Of a DNA stretch of 64,000 nucleotides, positions 1 to 8,450 are shown piece after piece. The first letter of the stretch is position 1. Every line of letters begins with the position of its first letter. The notes beneath the pieces are model-generated. The model was not told the DNA's origin and did not search any database. It saw only the letters and a list, made by a program, of their open reading frames with translations. This DNA is from Planctomycetota bacterium (GTDB lineage Bacteria; Planctomycetota; Planctomycetia; Gemmatales; Gemmataceae), in assembly GCA_021781415.1 (NCBI GenBank), contig JAJXWW010000048.1, forward strand, positions 1-64,000, in the 5' to 3' direction. A program made the translations under genes and the position numbers.

Positions 1-188
1 TCGCGGAGAAAGCGCTCCAGCGTGTTGGGCTTGTCGGCCAACGAAGCGTCCAACACCTTGAGGGCGACGAGCCGGCCCAATTCCGTATCGGTCGCTTTGT
101 AGACCGTGCCCATGCCCCCGGTGGCGATATGGGCCAACACCTTGTATTTCCCAAGGCGCGTTCCAGGACTGAGACGTTCCGAGGACAT
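1..188 (-). CDS. Serine/threonine protein kinase, N-terminal part (cut by window edge)
   Basis: The first 62 residues of a Hanks-type (eukaryotic-like) protein kinase run off the left edge. The start context is MSSERLSPGTRLGKYKVL. The glycine-rich ATP loop is visible at residues 24-32 (GGMGTVYKA, after IAT) and the ATP-binding lysine at 44 in VALKVL. These motifs and the following DKPNTLERFLR are typical of the large planctomycete kinase family, in which the cytoplasmic kinase domain is often followed by a membrane segment and WD40 or TPR sensor regions. The remainder is outside the window, so substrate and sensor part are unknown. The next gene, an epimerase on the same strand, lies about 150 bases upstream and need not be cotranscribed. 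Confidence 0.9.
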   Translation of the reverse strand, partial: MSSERLSPGTRLGKYKVLAHIATGGMGTVYKATDTELGRLVALKVLDASLADKPNTLERFLR

Positions 189-337
189 CGAGTTAGGCAG
201 TCCCTAAAGGGAGAGGCGAACGAGACACTGCTTCTGTCTATACTATCCATCCGAGGCAGCGCGGAGAAGTACAATCGACTCCCCTCTCCTAAATCGAAGC
301 AAATCGGCTGCGTACGTTGCCGGATCGAAGCGGCATT

Positions 338-1270
338 CTATCCGCGAGACCAGGCGAGCGTCTGCGAAAGCCCTTCCTCGAAGGCGACGCTCGGATCGTA
401 TCCCAGTTCGCGGCGGGCGCGGGAGATGTCGGCCCGCGAATGGCGCACGTCGCCGGCCCGCGCGGCTGCATGAATGGGTGCGACAGTCGTGCCCAATTGG
501 CGATTGAGCGCCGCAATCAGTTCGAGCAAGTTCGTTCCCCGTCCGGTGCCGATGTTGTAGACCCGGCCGGAGATGCCCGGCGTGTCGGCGGCGCGGATCA
601 AGGCCTCGGCCACGTCGGTGACAAAGGTAAAATCGCGCGTTTGCAAACCGTCGCCGAAGATCGTCGGCGTCTTGCCCGCGCCCAGCGCCGCCGCGAACAG
701 GGCGATGACGCCGGAATACGGACTGTCGGCTCGTTGACGCGGGCCGAAGATGTTGAAGAAGCGCAAGCGCGCCGTCTCCAATCCGAACGACGCCGTGAAC
801 GATTGCGCGTACAGTTCGCCGGCCAGCTTGGCGGCGGCATAGGGAGACAGCGGTTGGAGCGGATCGTCTTCGGTCTGCACTTCGCCGGCGGGGATGCCGT
901 AGGCGCTGCTGCTGGCGGCATAGACGACCCGGCGCACTCCCGCCCGGCGAGCGGCATCGAGAACGTGCAGCGTTCCGCCGGCGCAGACGCGATGGGTGTC
1001 TTCGGGTGCTTCCACGCTGCGCTGCACCGAAGCGAGCGCGGCCAAATGAAACACCACGTCCATTCCCTGGACCGCGCGTGCCACCGCCGCCGCTTCGCCG
1101 ACATCGCCTTCCACGATCTCCGGTACGGGATCGAGATGCGCCAGATTGTCGCGCAATCCCGTGCTGAAATTATCGAAGACGCGCACCCGCCGTCCCCGCC
1201 GCGTCAACGCCTCAACCAAATGCGACCCAATAAACCCCGCCCCGCCCGTCACCAAACACCATTCCGCCAT
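338..1270 (-). CDS. NAD-dependent epimerase/dehydratase (extended SDR, UDP-glucose 4-epimerase-like)
   Basis: A 310-residue extended short-chain dehydrogenase. The Rossmann motif GGAGFIG is at residues 9-15, directly after a beta strand beginning at the chosen start. The serine-rich catalytic strand (YAASSSAYG) is near 117-125, and the catalytic Tyr144 and Lys148 are in SPYAAAK. The family converts nucleotide sugars (4-epimerisation or 4,6-dehydration) in the cytoplasm for surface polysaccharide synthesis. The open frame reaches back to 1378, but the ATG at 1270 puts the Rossmann fold at the N-terminus as usual and has GAGGGAG upstream. The exact sugar substrate cannot be told from sequence. 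It could equally be a UDP-glucuronate decarboxylase or epimerase. Confidence 0.9.
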   Translation of the reverse strand: MAEWCLVTGGAGFIGSHLVEALTRRGRRVRVFDNFSTGLRDNLAHLDPVPEIVEGDVGEAAAVARAVQGMDVVFHLAALASVQRSVEAPEDTHRVCAGGTLHVLDAARRAGVRRVVYAASSSAYGIPAGEVQTEDDPLQPLSPYAAAKLAGELYAQSFTASFGLETARLRFFNIFGPRQRADSPYSGVIALFAAALGAGKTPTIFGDGLQTRDFTFVTDVAEALIRAADTPGISGRVYNIGTGRGTNLLELIAALNRQLGTTVAPIHAAARAGDVRHSRADISRARRELGYDPSVAFEEGLSQTLAWSRG

Positions 1271-1435
1271 GCTCCGCTCCCTCGTCGTTGGGTTCGCCCC
1301 GTGGATGAACATGAAAAGCATAGGACGCGAAAGCGGCAAAAGCGAGGCGGCATTGCTATATCTTCGGCGGGAATACACCTTCGTCGATGAGGGACCGCCG
1401 CAGAGAAAGAGCTTGCGAATTATTGATCCACAACG

Positions 1436-1750
1436 TCAGACGTGCTTCTTCAGGCTGATGCGCGCCTTGGATCTTATCGAATCCACGAAGTAGCCGATGC
1501 GGCGGTAGGTGTGGAGTTCTTCTTCCTCGGCCTGAGTAAGGACACCCTCCTGGTTCTTGACGGCCAATTCGTGCATCCGAGTACGATCGGTTTGATCGAA
1601 ATCGAGCTTGAGAAGCGCCTCGGCCACATCGGGAGTGAAGTCGGCCCCGTTCGGCTTAATCAGGCGGTTCAAAATGGCTGCTTCGGCTGCGGATTCGTGA
1701 ACTGCAGGCATGGGGATTTCGTCCGCTGAATACTTATCCCCTTTTACCAT
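1436..1750 (-). CDS. Small conserved hypothetical protein (104 aa)
   Basis: A 104-residue charged, probably helical, soluble protein without signal peptide or membrane segment. The middle and C-terminal part (TRMHELAVKNQEG, then LTQAEEEELHTYRRIGYFVD and KARISLKK) resembles a small protein type common in planctomycetes and cyanobacteria, often found beside HNH endonucleases. No HNH gene is present here, so that context is missing. The gene stands alone between the epimerase and a membrane protein. No function is proposed. Confidence 0.65.
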   Translation of the reverse strand: MVKGDKYSADEIPMPAVHESAAEAAILNRLIKPNGADFTPDVAEALLKLDFDQTDRTRMHELAVKNQEGVLTQAEEEELHTYRRIGYFVDSIRSKARISLKKHV

Positions 1751-1825
1751 CCGCCGGCCCCAACAGCAAGACGATTCAAGCGGGGTGGAATCTCGTTCCC
1801 GCCTCCTTGGAGTAAGCGATCCCTA

Positions 1826-2788
1826 CTACGCCAGTCCAATGTCGGCGACTTCCCGGATCGATTTCTGGGCAGTCGGTGAGAGTGTCGGGCGGCTCGGTTC
1901 TTGGAACCGATGGGATTTTCCCGTCAACTCGGCCGCAAGGCATTCCGGGCAGATGCCGTGGCTGAATGAGGCGTGAGTCCGCTTGTGAACGTACTCCTCG
2001 ATTGTCTCCCAAGTCTCCGCTCCATCGCGCAACCGCTTGCACCACGCACACATATGCACCAACCCCTCCAGCGTCCGGATTTCCGCCATCGCCGTTTGCA
2101 ATTCGTCGCGAAGTACGCTCTCGCGTAGGACACCGAGGAACGCCGCCCTTCGACGATGCTGGGAACGCCGGGAGACGACGATCCCGAAAAGATGAGCCAT
2201 GGCGTGCGTCGCTCCGACTTGGGCGAAGATGGGGCCGTCCGCCTGCCAGGCGATGGGGAGGATCGCGGTGCTGTACATCAACGACAGCACCGTTTGGCGG
2301 ACGAACGGCAACGGCAAGAGTAGGTAGATGACGAGAACGGGACAGAGGCTCACCATGAGTAGTCCGTTATGATTCGGATCGCGAGACGACAGTGCGCAGT
2401 AAGCCATGCCAATCGAGAGGAGACACCAACCGAACAGGAGCCTTCCAGCCTTTGTGGGAGACGCCACCCGACTCAAAGCGACGAGTACACCGGACGAAAT
2501 GAGCAGAAAGAGGAACCGAACGACTGCAAGTAGTTCAAAGGTCGTACTCAGTCCGAAGTTCTGGTAGTCGGCCAAGAACATCAGCGCGACGCGGACCATT
2601 CCGGCGGCGACGAGAAATTGGCTCCACCACAAATCGTCTCGGAAGTGCTTCTCTCGATAAGCATTCTCAAGGCTGGAAGATGCGAAGATGCCGAGGATGC
2701 CGACTTTGCTCTCTTCCTTGAACGATGGGGACGCAAGGACATTGCCACTTTCCACGAGAACTCTCCGAGGGGTTCGCTGGGCACACAC
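1826..2788 (-). CDS. Membrane protein with C-terminal CAWCK...CPEC sensor-type tail
   Basis: About 320 residues. After a roughly 45-residue N-terminal stretch come five or six hydrophobic segments (first MVRVALMFLADY, then LLAVVRFLFLLISSGVLVAL, LLFGWCLLSIGMAYCAL, GLLMVSLCPVLVIYLLL and others), then a cytoplasmic helical stretch. The tail reads CAWCKRLRD, WETIEEYV, SHGICPEC. This tail is well known at the end of PAS-domain and response-regulator proteins, where it follows a signalling helix. Here it is carried by a membrane protein with no PAS, GAF or kinase domain. The four cysteines (CxxC and CPEC) could bind a metal. Its role as a sensor is inference. The start is uncertain because the first residues may not be translated. 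Confidence 0.7.
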   Translation of the reverse strand: MCAQRTPRRVLVESGNVLASPSFKEESKVGILGIFASSSLENAYREKHFRDDLWWSQFLVAAGMVRVALMFLADYQNFGLSTTFELLAVVRFLFLLISSGVLVALSRVASPTKAGRLLFGWCLLSIGMAYCALSSRDPNHNGLLMVSLCPVLVIYLLLPLPFVRQTVLSLMYSTAILPIAWQADGPIFAQVGATHAMAHLFGIVVSRRSQHRRRAAFLGVLRESVLRDELQTAMAEIRTLEGLVHMCAWCKRLRDGAETWETIEEYVHKRTHASFSHGICPECLAAELTGKSHRFQEPSRPTLSPTAQKSIREVADIGLA

Positions 2789-3032
2789 GGACTCCAGAGC
2801 AAATATAAATCGAGATTTTCCGTTTGTCGAATCCGATCCCTTCGCTTCGCCTTCCCATCTTCCCGCCTTCGTTCCATGCGTTCCTCACGAACGGAGACTG
2901 CCTCTCGATCGAGTCTCTGACCGCACCGAGCGCGAGGCCTCCCCGCACGCAAACATTTCTTCTTGGGCGTCGAATAATAGGGTGAACGGCAGAGAGTTTC
3001 CGAGCGAAGATCGCTGAGGAATTGAGGTACGC

Positions 3033-4166
3033 ATGTTCGGCGCGCGCATGGCAACGGCGGCGGTAATCGGCGGGGCGATGAGCTTCGGCATGGCGTTAGC
3101 GCTGTTGGGCGAACGGAAGGCGGCGGCAGCGCGGAGCCGGTCGCTGTCGGGCGGGACATGGTTCGCGCTCAATCTCGCCATTCCAGTCTCCGTGTTGCTC
3201 GGCGGGATTCTTCTCGACATTTATGGAGCGCGCGCTATCCTCGTTGCCGGTTCGACGACTCTCGCGGTGGCCCTAGCCGCGCTGAGCCTTCGTCCGACCG
3301 CTCCCCACGCCATCATCTCGATGCCGTTGGCCGTGTTCGGCGCGGCCAACGTGGGCGTTGCAATCATCGCGTTGATGTCCCGCGTTCTGTTCGCTCCAGA
3401 AGAGATGACGGCTTCCCTCAACCTCGGATTCGTCTTTTTCGCGCTGGGTTCGCTGCCGACGCCGATTCTAGCCGAGTTGTTGGTCGAGAAACTACACCCG
3501 CGCCGCACCCTCGCCGCATTCGCCTTGTTGGCACTGCTCCCTGCCTTTCTGGCGGTGTTACCCGATTCAGAACCGTGGCCTCGAAGCGATCCATCGAGCG
3601 CGGCGACTCACTTGATGGCCGAGCCGAAATTGTGGTTGGCGGCCTCGGTGATGTTCTTCTATGTGCCGTTGGAAGCGGCCATCGGACTATGGACCTTTGC
3701 CTCAATGCAAGAGCGACGGCACGACGCCGCGGAAGAAGCCCGTCTTCTATCCTATTTCTGGGCCGCGTCGATCGCGTCGCGTCTGCTGATTGCCGTGGCT
3801 CAACATCTGGGCTTCTCGATCGAGGGGTGGGATCGCTTCCTCATCGTGATTCCACCGTTGTTGGCGGGGGCGCTGTTGGGCAATCTGTTGGGAGCGACTT
3901 CGCTGGGTCGCATGCGCGCGGGGATGGTGTTACTGGGAATGCTCCTCGGTCCCGTGATGCCAACATTGTTGGCGATTCTGTTCCATGACGTGGCTACGGG
4001 GAAGGAAGGAACGGTCCTCGGTTTCGTGTTCGTGGCCGGTTCGCTGGGCAGCGCGTTGCTCGCGCCGATCGTCGCGCCGCGCACGTCCATCACCCTGCGT
4101 CTGCCGATCTTCCTCGCCCTCTCGGTCGCAGCTGCCGGTCTGGTGATGGGATTGATCGGACAATGA
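3033..4166 (+). CDS. Major facilitator-like membrane protein
   Basis: 377 residues, almost entirely hydrophobic, with about twelve predicted membrane segments in two halves separated by a polar loop around residues 178-200 (PDSEPWPRSDPSSAATH). The first loop carries LGERKAAAARSRSL and the next LLDIYGARAI, resembling the loop 2-3 region of MFS transporters. The ATG at 3033 follows GGAATTGAGG. Substrate unknown; no neighbour points to one. An early ATG at 3048 is an alternative start. Confidence 0.75.
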   Translation: MFGARMATAAVIGGAMSFGMALALLGERKAAAARSRSLSGGTWFALNLAIPVSVLLGGILLDIYGARAILVAGSTTLAVALAALSLRPTAPHAIISMPLAVFGAANVGVAIIALMSRVLFAPEEMTASLNLGFVFFALGSLPTPILAELLVEKLHPRRTLAAFALLALLPAFLAVLPDSEPWPRSDPSSAATHLMAEPKLWLAASVMFFYVPLEAAIGLWTFASMQERRHDAAEEARLLSYFWAASIASRLLIAVAQHLGFSIEGWDRFLIVIPPLLAGALLGNLLGATSLGRMRAGMVLLGMLLGPVMPTLLAILFHDVATGKEGTVLGFVFVAGSLGSALLAPIVAPRTSITLRLPIFLALSVAAAGLVMGLIGQ

Positions 4167-4238
4167 GAATTGGGGTTCGGACCCGCCACATACCCATCGG
4201 CCACCTAGCAATGTGCGGCTTACTGTACGAGGCTACTC

Positions 4239-4391
4239 TTGGATTCTCTCCCCTCTCCCCCGAACTCCGGGAAACGGGGTTGGAGGCGAGGGGTAAGAGA
4301 CGAAAGGAGACGCCAAATCCACTCGTGCTAACCAAACCCCGCACCCCCGGCCCCTCTCCCCTGAGTACAAGGGAGAGCGGAGGAGTGCTGT
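4239..4391. repeat. Intergenic GC-rich inverted-repeat remnants (CCCCTCTCCCC family)
   Basis: The gap 4167-4558 holds no gene. It contains two degenerate copies of a repeat built on CCCTCTCCCC...GGGGAGAGG, here CTCCCCTCTCCCCC with GGGGTTGGAGGCGAGGGG, and CCCCTCTCCCCTGAG with AAGGGAGAGCGG. Better copies occur at 10867-10898 and 61433-61552, and a fragment at about 49230-49285. The copies sit just after a gene end, where they could act as transcription stops. Confidence 0.55.
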
Positions 4392-4558
4392 AGTTTTAGC
4401 ACTTCCGCGTACTTCTCGACGAGCGCGACGCGGCGGAATTGACGCGCTCCGGGAAAACGACATAGAATCAAAATAGACCCCTACTCGTCGGTGAAACGCC
4501 CATTGTGGAAGAAACGATTGGGGTGGAGTATTTCTCAACTCTACAGGAGGGCACGACC

Positions 4559-5296
4559 ATGCGCGGCAAACGATTCCTCGCCGGAGCGTTGACGGCGGTA
4601 GGCGTTCTCGCTTGGGCGGGCGCGTCGCGGGGCGGCGATACCATTCGTCTTCTCGGCGGAGACAGCGCGCCGGCGCTCACCCTGCGCGATGACGGCCAAG
4701 GCGCGGATGCCATTCGTACTTGGTATCGCGGCGGCTGGGGCGGCTATCACGGCGGCTGGGGCTATCGCGGCTTCGGCTGGGGCGGCTATCGCGGCTTCGG
4801 TTGGGGCGGATACGGAGGCGGGTTTTATCGTCCCTTCTACGGCGGCTTCTATCGACCGTACTACGGTTTCGGTCTTGGCTACGGCGGCTTTTATCGCCCC
4901 TACTATGGCTACGGGTACAACTTCGGCGGCTTTTATCCCAGCTATAGTTTTGGCTACGGCGGATTCTATGGACCGTGCGTTGGTTCCACGGCCAACGTCT
5001 ACACGCTGATCGAGCCGTCCCCCGTGGTAGTTCAACCGCAAGCTCCTCCACTGCCGCAACCGCGGCGCGACGACGGAACCTATCCCTACGATGGCGGGCC
5101 ACAAAACGCCGTGCCCGCGCCGCAAGATACCCCGCCGATACGCACCGCTCCGCAACGCACCGTCCCGCTCGAAGGACGAGCCGTGTCGCTGCCCAAGGCC
5201 GCGCCGAAGTGGTCCTATCCCGCCTATGGCGAGACGGCTCGTCGATCCGTCCCCGCTTCGGATCGCACCTATCTGACGCGCGGCGACGGCAAATGA
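4559..5296 (+). CDS. Secreted glycine/tyrosine-rich repeat protein
   Basis: 245 residues. A signal peptide (MRGKRFLAGALTAVGVLAWAG) is followed by a short linker, then about 85 residues of Gly-Tyr-Trp-Phe repeats (units such as GGWGGYHG, RGFGWGGY, GGFYRPYYG), then a proline-rich region and a basic tail. The composition is typical of low-complexity exported planctomycete proteins that may associate with the envelope. The ATG at 4559 is preceded by AGGAGGG at good spacing, while the longer open frame to 4505 lacks one. No enzyme motif is visible. Function unknown. Confidence 0.75.
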   Translation: MRGKRFLAGALTAVGVLAWAGASRGGDTIRLLGGDSAPALTLRDDGQGADAIRTWYRGGWGGYHGGWGYRGFGWGGYRGFGWGGYGGGFYRPFYGGFYRPYYGFGLGYGGFYRPYYGYGYNFGGFYPSYSFGYGGFYGPCVGSTANVYTLIEPSPVVVQPQAPPLPQPRRDDGTYPYDGGPQNAVPAPQDTPPIRTAPQRTVPLEGRAVSLPKAAPKWSYPAYGETARRSVPASDRTYLTRGDGK

Positions 5297-5307
5297 GTCG
5301 CTTACCA

Positions 5308-5357
5308 GCCCGAAGCGCCAGCGAGGGGAACCCGATCCCCTCGCTTGCGCTTCGGGC
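5308..5357. repeat. Inverted repeat, 22-bp arms (GCCCGAAGCGC...GAGGGGA)
   Basis: Two 22-base arms (5308-5329 and 5336-5357) with one mismatch and a 6-base loop. The core CCCGAAGCGCCAGCGAGGG is a repeat type I recall as common in planctomycete genomes. It lies 11 bases after the stop of the Gly/Tyr-rich gene and probably works as a transcription terminator or mRNA 3' stabiliser. Confidence 0.75.
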
Positions 5358-5508
5358 TTGTGAATCGATTGTGATGAATCTGCCGAGAGCGACGAAGCGG
5401 CTCCCCCATTTTTTTTCGGACGGCGAGGGAAACACTGGATCGGATCGTGCAAGATGCGACAATGGAGAACCGTAATCGACGAACGTTCCACGAACGCGGA
5501 GGTTCTCC

Positions 5509-5886
5509 ATGCCACGTCGTTTCCTTTCGTTTTCCTTGCTTGCCGCTTCGATATTCTCGGTGGCCGAGGCGCGCGCTCAACAACAGCTGCCGCCGCCTCG
5601 CGCGATGCCCGCGGTTTATCAGCCGTTGCGCGGCGTGCTGCCCCCCGCCGGTCGTCCCGTGCCCACATTGCCTCTGGCCGCGCTGCCGTATCCGGTTCCC
5701 GGTTATAGACCGAGCGCCTATCAGGTATGGCAAAACTACGGCGTGAACCGAAGCGGCTGGATAGTCCCAAGGATTTGGCAGATCGACAATAGAGGATACT
5801 GGCGCTACAACGGCGCGCCCTTTCCCTACGTCGATACGATGCCGGGAAGACACTTTCCGGCCGTCGGTCCTGCCGGTCTTCCTTGA
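5509..5886 (+). CDS. Small secreted protein, function unknown
   Basis: 125 residues with a clear signal peptide (MPRRFLSFSLLAASIFSVAEARAQ). The mature part is proline-rich and then ends in an aromatic segment (SGWIVPRIWQIDNRGYWRYNG). GGAGG stands just before the ATG. It converges on bamA, whose stop is only 17 bases away. Together with the Gly/Tyr-rich gene upstream it forms a pair of exported proteins beside an outer-membrane assembly gene, but a functional link is only inferred. Confidence 0.7.
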   Translation: MPRRFLSFSLLAASIFSVAEARAQQQLPPPRAMPAVYQPLRGVLPPAGRPVPTLPLAALPYPVPGYRPSAYQVWQNYGVNRSGWIVPRIWQIDNRGYWRYNGAPFPYVDTMPGRHFPAVGPAGLP

Positions 5887-5903
5887 GCTTCCCAGGGTTC
5901 CGC

Positions 5904-8261
5904 TCAGCGCGTGAAGCCCATCCAGAAGTTGAAGATCTGTTTGATGTCGCCCGGCGGCGTGACGATGGGGAAGCCGAAGTCGAGGGCGATGGGAACCGGA
6001 CCCAACATGGGAACGGTAAAGCGGATGCCAAAGCCCGCCGACACGGCGTAGTTGCTGAACTGGTTGATGCGCGGCGAAACCGTACCGCTGTCCACGAAGC
6101 CGACGACGAATATCTGATCGTTGGCCTTGATGGGAATTTGATACTCCAAGCTGTTGAGCAGCATGAAATCGCCACCGGTGAAGAAGCCGTTGGTGTTGGG
6201 ACCGACGCCACGCCACTGGAAACCGCGAATGGTGGTGAAGCCACCGGCGAAGAAGCGTTCGTATACCGGCGTGTTGCTGCTGGCCAAGCCGAACTGTCCG
6301 CGATAGGCCAAGACGTGCCGTCCGCTGCCGTCGGGACGCTGATACGTCGTCCAGTATTGGTTGCCGATCACGTTGACCACGCCGAAAGTAAATTCGCCGG
6401 TCAATTCCTCATACGACATTTGTAGCTGGCTGCCGGTTGTGGGGCGGATCAAATTATCGCGGCTGTCGCGCGTCAGCGTGATGGGAAAGCCGATCTGAAA
6501 GTTGTTGCCCACTACCGACGTATAGGCGGAGGGCGCGCCGTTGGGAACATTGCCGACGTTCACGTTTTCGATGCGCGTGCCGATGCCGATGTTCCAGAAT
6601 CGATTCAATTGTCGTCCGAATACAACCTTATTCCCCTCGCGCTGCTCGAAGTATTCGTTGTAATACATCTGGCGATAATAGAGACTATCGCTGAAGCTGT
6701 TGGTGGTATCGAACAGGAACGGCTCGGTGAACGAGGCCATGTATTGCTGCATGATGGTTCCGGGCATGGCCATGACGCGAAAGTTTTGGCCCGCGCCGCG
6801 CCAAGCCGTTCCGTTAAAGAAATCTTGGAGCGAGGTCGGCGGATTAAACAGATCGAAATTGCGCTCGTTGAGGACGATGCTGCCGGTTAACCCGGTGTTG
6901 GAGTTCACGCCGACGCCGAACATCAAGCTGCCGGTGTTCGCCTCGTTCACGTCGACGGAAATATCCTTGAACTCGGTGTCTTCCTCCGCGTTGAGAATGC
7001 GAATATCGGGCGCTGGGCCGTCTTGTCCGCTGGTAAAGATACCCAAGCGGCTCAGTTGCGCTTTGGCAATATCCATATCGGGATAGGTGAGAACCTGTCC
7101 GGGGTACAGCGGCACTTGGCGGAGAATGACGTTCGCCTTGGTGCGCTGGTTGCCCGTGATAAAGACTTGACCGACGCGCGCCGGCGGCCGTTCCATGACG
7201 ACGTACTGCACGTTGCAATAGCCCGGCATCCCTTCGACCCAAACGGGCCGCGCCTCGACCTGTGCCTCGCGCCCGTGGAAGCCCATGTAATTCTTGATGA
7301 TCTGCGTCTCCGCGTTCATCTTGTCTTCGCTGAGATAATCGCCCGGTTTGAACGAAGAGAGCGCGATCAATTGCTCGCGCGGGATCGACTGCGAATTGAC
7401 GACGTCGGGCACATCCTTGATGCGATAGCGCAGCCCTTCCCGAACGTGAAAGATGAGGGTGACTTCGCAGCCGTCCGCCGAGCGTTGCTCTTCCGGCTCG
7501 ATGCGAACATCCTCGAAGCCAAATCGATGATAGTATTTGTAGAGTTCTCCAATGTCGGCCTGAACCATCGCGCGATTGTACGTTCCGCCGATGAGATGAA
7601 ACCACTGTTTCGACGATTTGATTTGCGTCTTCAGTCGCTCTCCGCCGACGAAATTGCTGCCGACGAATTCGATGTTGCGGACCACGATCTTCGGCCCCTC
7701 GGTGATCTGATAGATCACTTCGGTGTCGGCCAAACTTTGCCCTTTGATTAACCTGCAATCGGACAGGGAGCGGCCCATCTCTTCGTATTTCTTTTGTATT
7801 TCTCCACACCCCTTCAAATTCTGATTCGGATTGAGCGCCATCCCCACGTTGATGTTGACGGCTTTGAGCAGATCGTCCTTCTTGATGTGCTTCGCGCCTC
7901 GGAATTCGATATTCTGTACTTTATTGGGCATCTCGCGGACGGAGAAATAGATTTTGACCTTATCCAGCCCATCCGCCTGTTGCCACGTCTGGATGGTGCT
8001 GAACTGATTGGTCTTATAGAGTTCGCGGACATCGTTATCGACGACGGCGGGATTGTATTCGTTCCCGACTTGCGTGCGCAGGCGCACCTTGATCTGCTCG
8101 GTACTCATGCGTTGATTGCCGAGGATGAGTACGTCGCCGATCAGAACTTTCCCCGATCCAGCCGGTCCCTGAGCCAGCGCGACTCGGCCAAGCAGAAGCA
8201 GGCCGAGCAGCACGCCGGTACAGAAAACCTTGGAAGAGTGGAAGCGTTCCTTCACTTGCAT
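5904..8261 (-). CDS. bamA: Outer membrane protein assembly factor BamA (Omp85)
   Basis: 785 residues. A signal peptide (VFCTGVLLGLLLLGRVALAQ) is followed by a string of POTRA domains to about residue 425, recognisable by repeated openings such as VLIGDVLILGNQRMS, KVQNIEFRGAKHIKKDDL, IVVRNIEFVGSNFVGGERL and RVGQVFITGNQRTKANVIL. The rest is the 16-strand surface-antigen barrel, with LEYQIPI, VGFVDSGTV and a C-terminal strand ending in FWMGFTR. BamA inserts beta-barrel proteins into the outer membrane, consistent with a diderm planctomycete envelope. The open frame extends to 8579, but the ATG at 8261 puts the signal peptide near the N-terminus. It diverges from the WD40 gene at 8451. Confidence 0.93.
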   Translation of the reverse strand: MQVKERFHSSKVFCTGVLLGLLLLGRVALAQGPAGSGKVLIGDVLILGNQRMSTEQIKVRLRTQVGNEYNPAVVDNDVRELYKTNQFSTIQTWQQADGLDKVKIYFSVREMPNKVQNIEFRGAKHIKKDDLLKAVNINVGMALNPNQNLKGCGEIQKKYEEMGRSLSDCRLIKGQSLADTEVIYQITEGPKIVVRNIEFVGSNFVGGERLKTQIKSSKQWFHLIGGTYNRAMVQADIGELYKYYHRFGFEDVRIEPEEQRSADGCEVTLIFHVREGLRYRIKDVPDVVNSQSIPREQLIALSSFKPGDYLSEDKMNAETQIIKNYMGFHGREAQVEARPVWVEGMPGYCNVQYVVMERPPARVGQVFITGNQRTKANVILRQVPLYPGQVLTYPDMDIAKAQLSRLGIFTSGQDGPAPDIRILNAEEDTEFKDISVDVNEANTGSLMFGVGVNSNTGLTGSIVLNERNFDLFNPPTSLQDFFNGTAWRGAGQNFRVMAMPGTIMQQYMASFTEPFLFDTTNSFSDSLYYRQMYYNEYFEQREGNKVVFGRQLNRFWNIGIGTRIENVNVGNVPNGAPSAYTSVVGNNFQIGFPITLTRDSRDNLIRPTTGSQLQMSYEELTGEFTFGVVNVIGNQYWTTYQRPDGSGRHVLAYRGQFGLASSNTPVYERFFAGGFTTIRGFQWRGVGPNTNGFFTGGDFMLLNSLEYQIPIKANDQIFVVGFVDSGTVSPRINQFSNYAVSAGFGIRFTVPMLGPVPIALDFGFPIVTPPGDIKQIFNFWMGFTR

Positions 8262-8450
8262 GGTATGGCCCTGGCGTCGGATACCTACTCGCGCACGAGA
8301 GGTCGGAGCAATAGTCGAACGGGACATCGCTGTCAAGGCGGCTTTCCAGCCTCGAATCTTTAGTCCTTTTTGATTCGGCGTGAAGATAAATTGCGAGCTA
8401 TATTTTTTGGGGTGAAAACGATTTCTGACGAGAGGTAAGGGAGGCGACCG

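Noticed and set aside
317-1390. 357-codon plus-strand open frame opposite the epimerase
   Set aside because: The minus-strand frame has an unmistakable SDR signature; the plus-strand translation has none and no Shine-Dalgarno.
4541-6244. 567-codon minus-strand open frame
   Set aside because: Antisense to the Gly/Tyr-rich gene; its Ser/Arg-rich translation is a by-product of repetitive Gly-Tyr codons.
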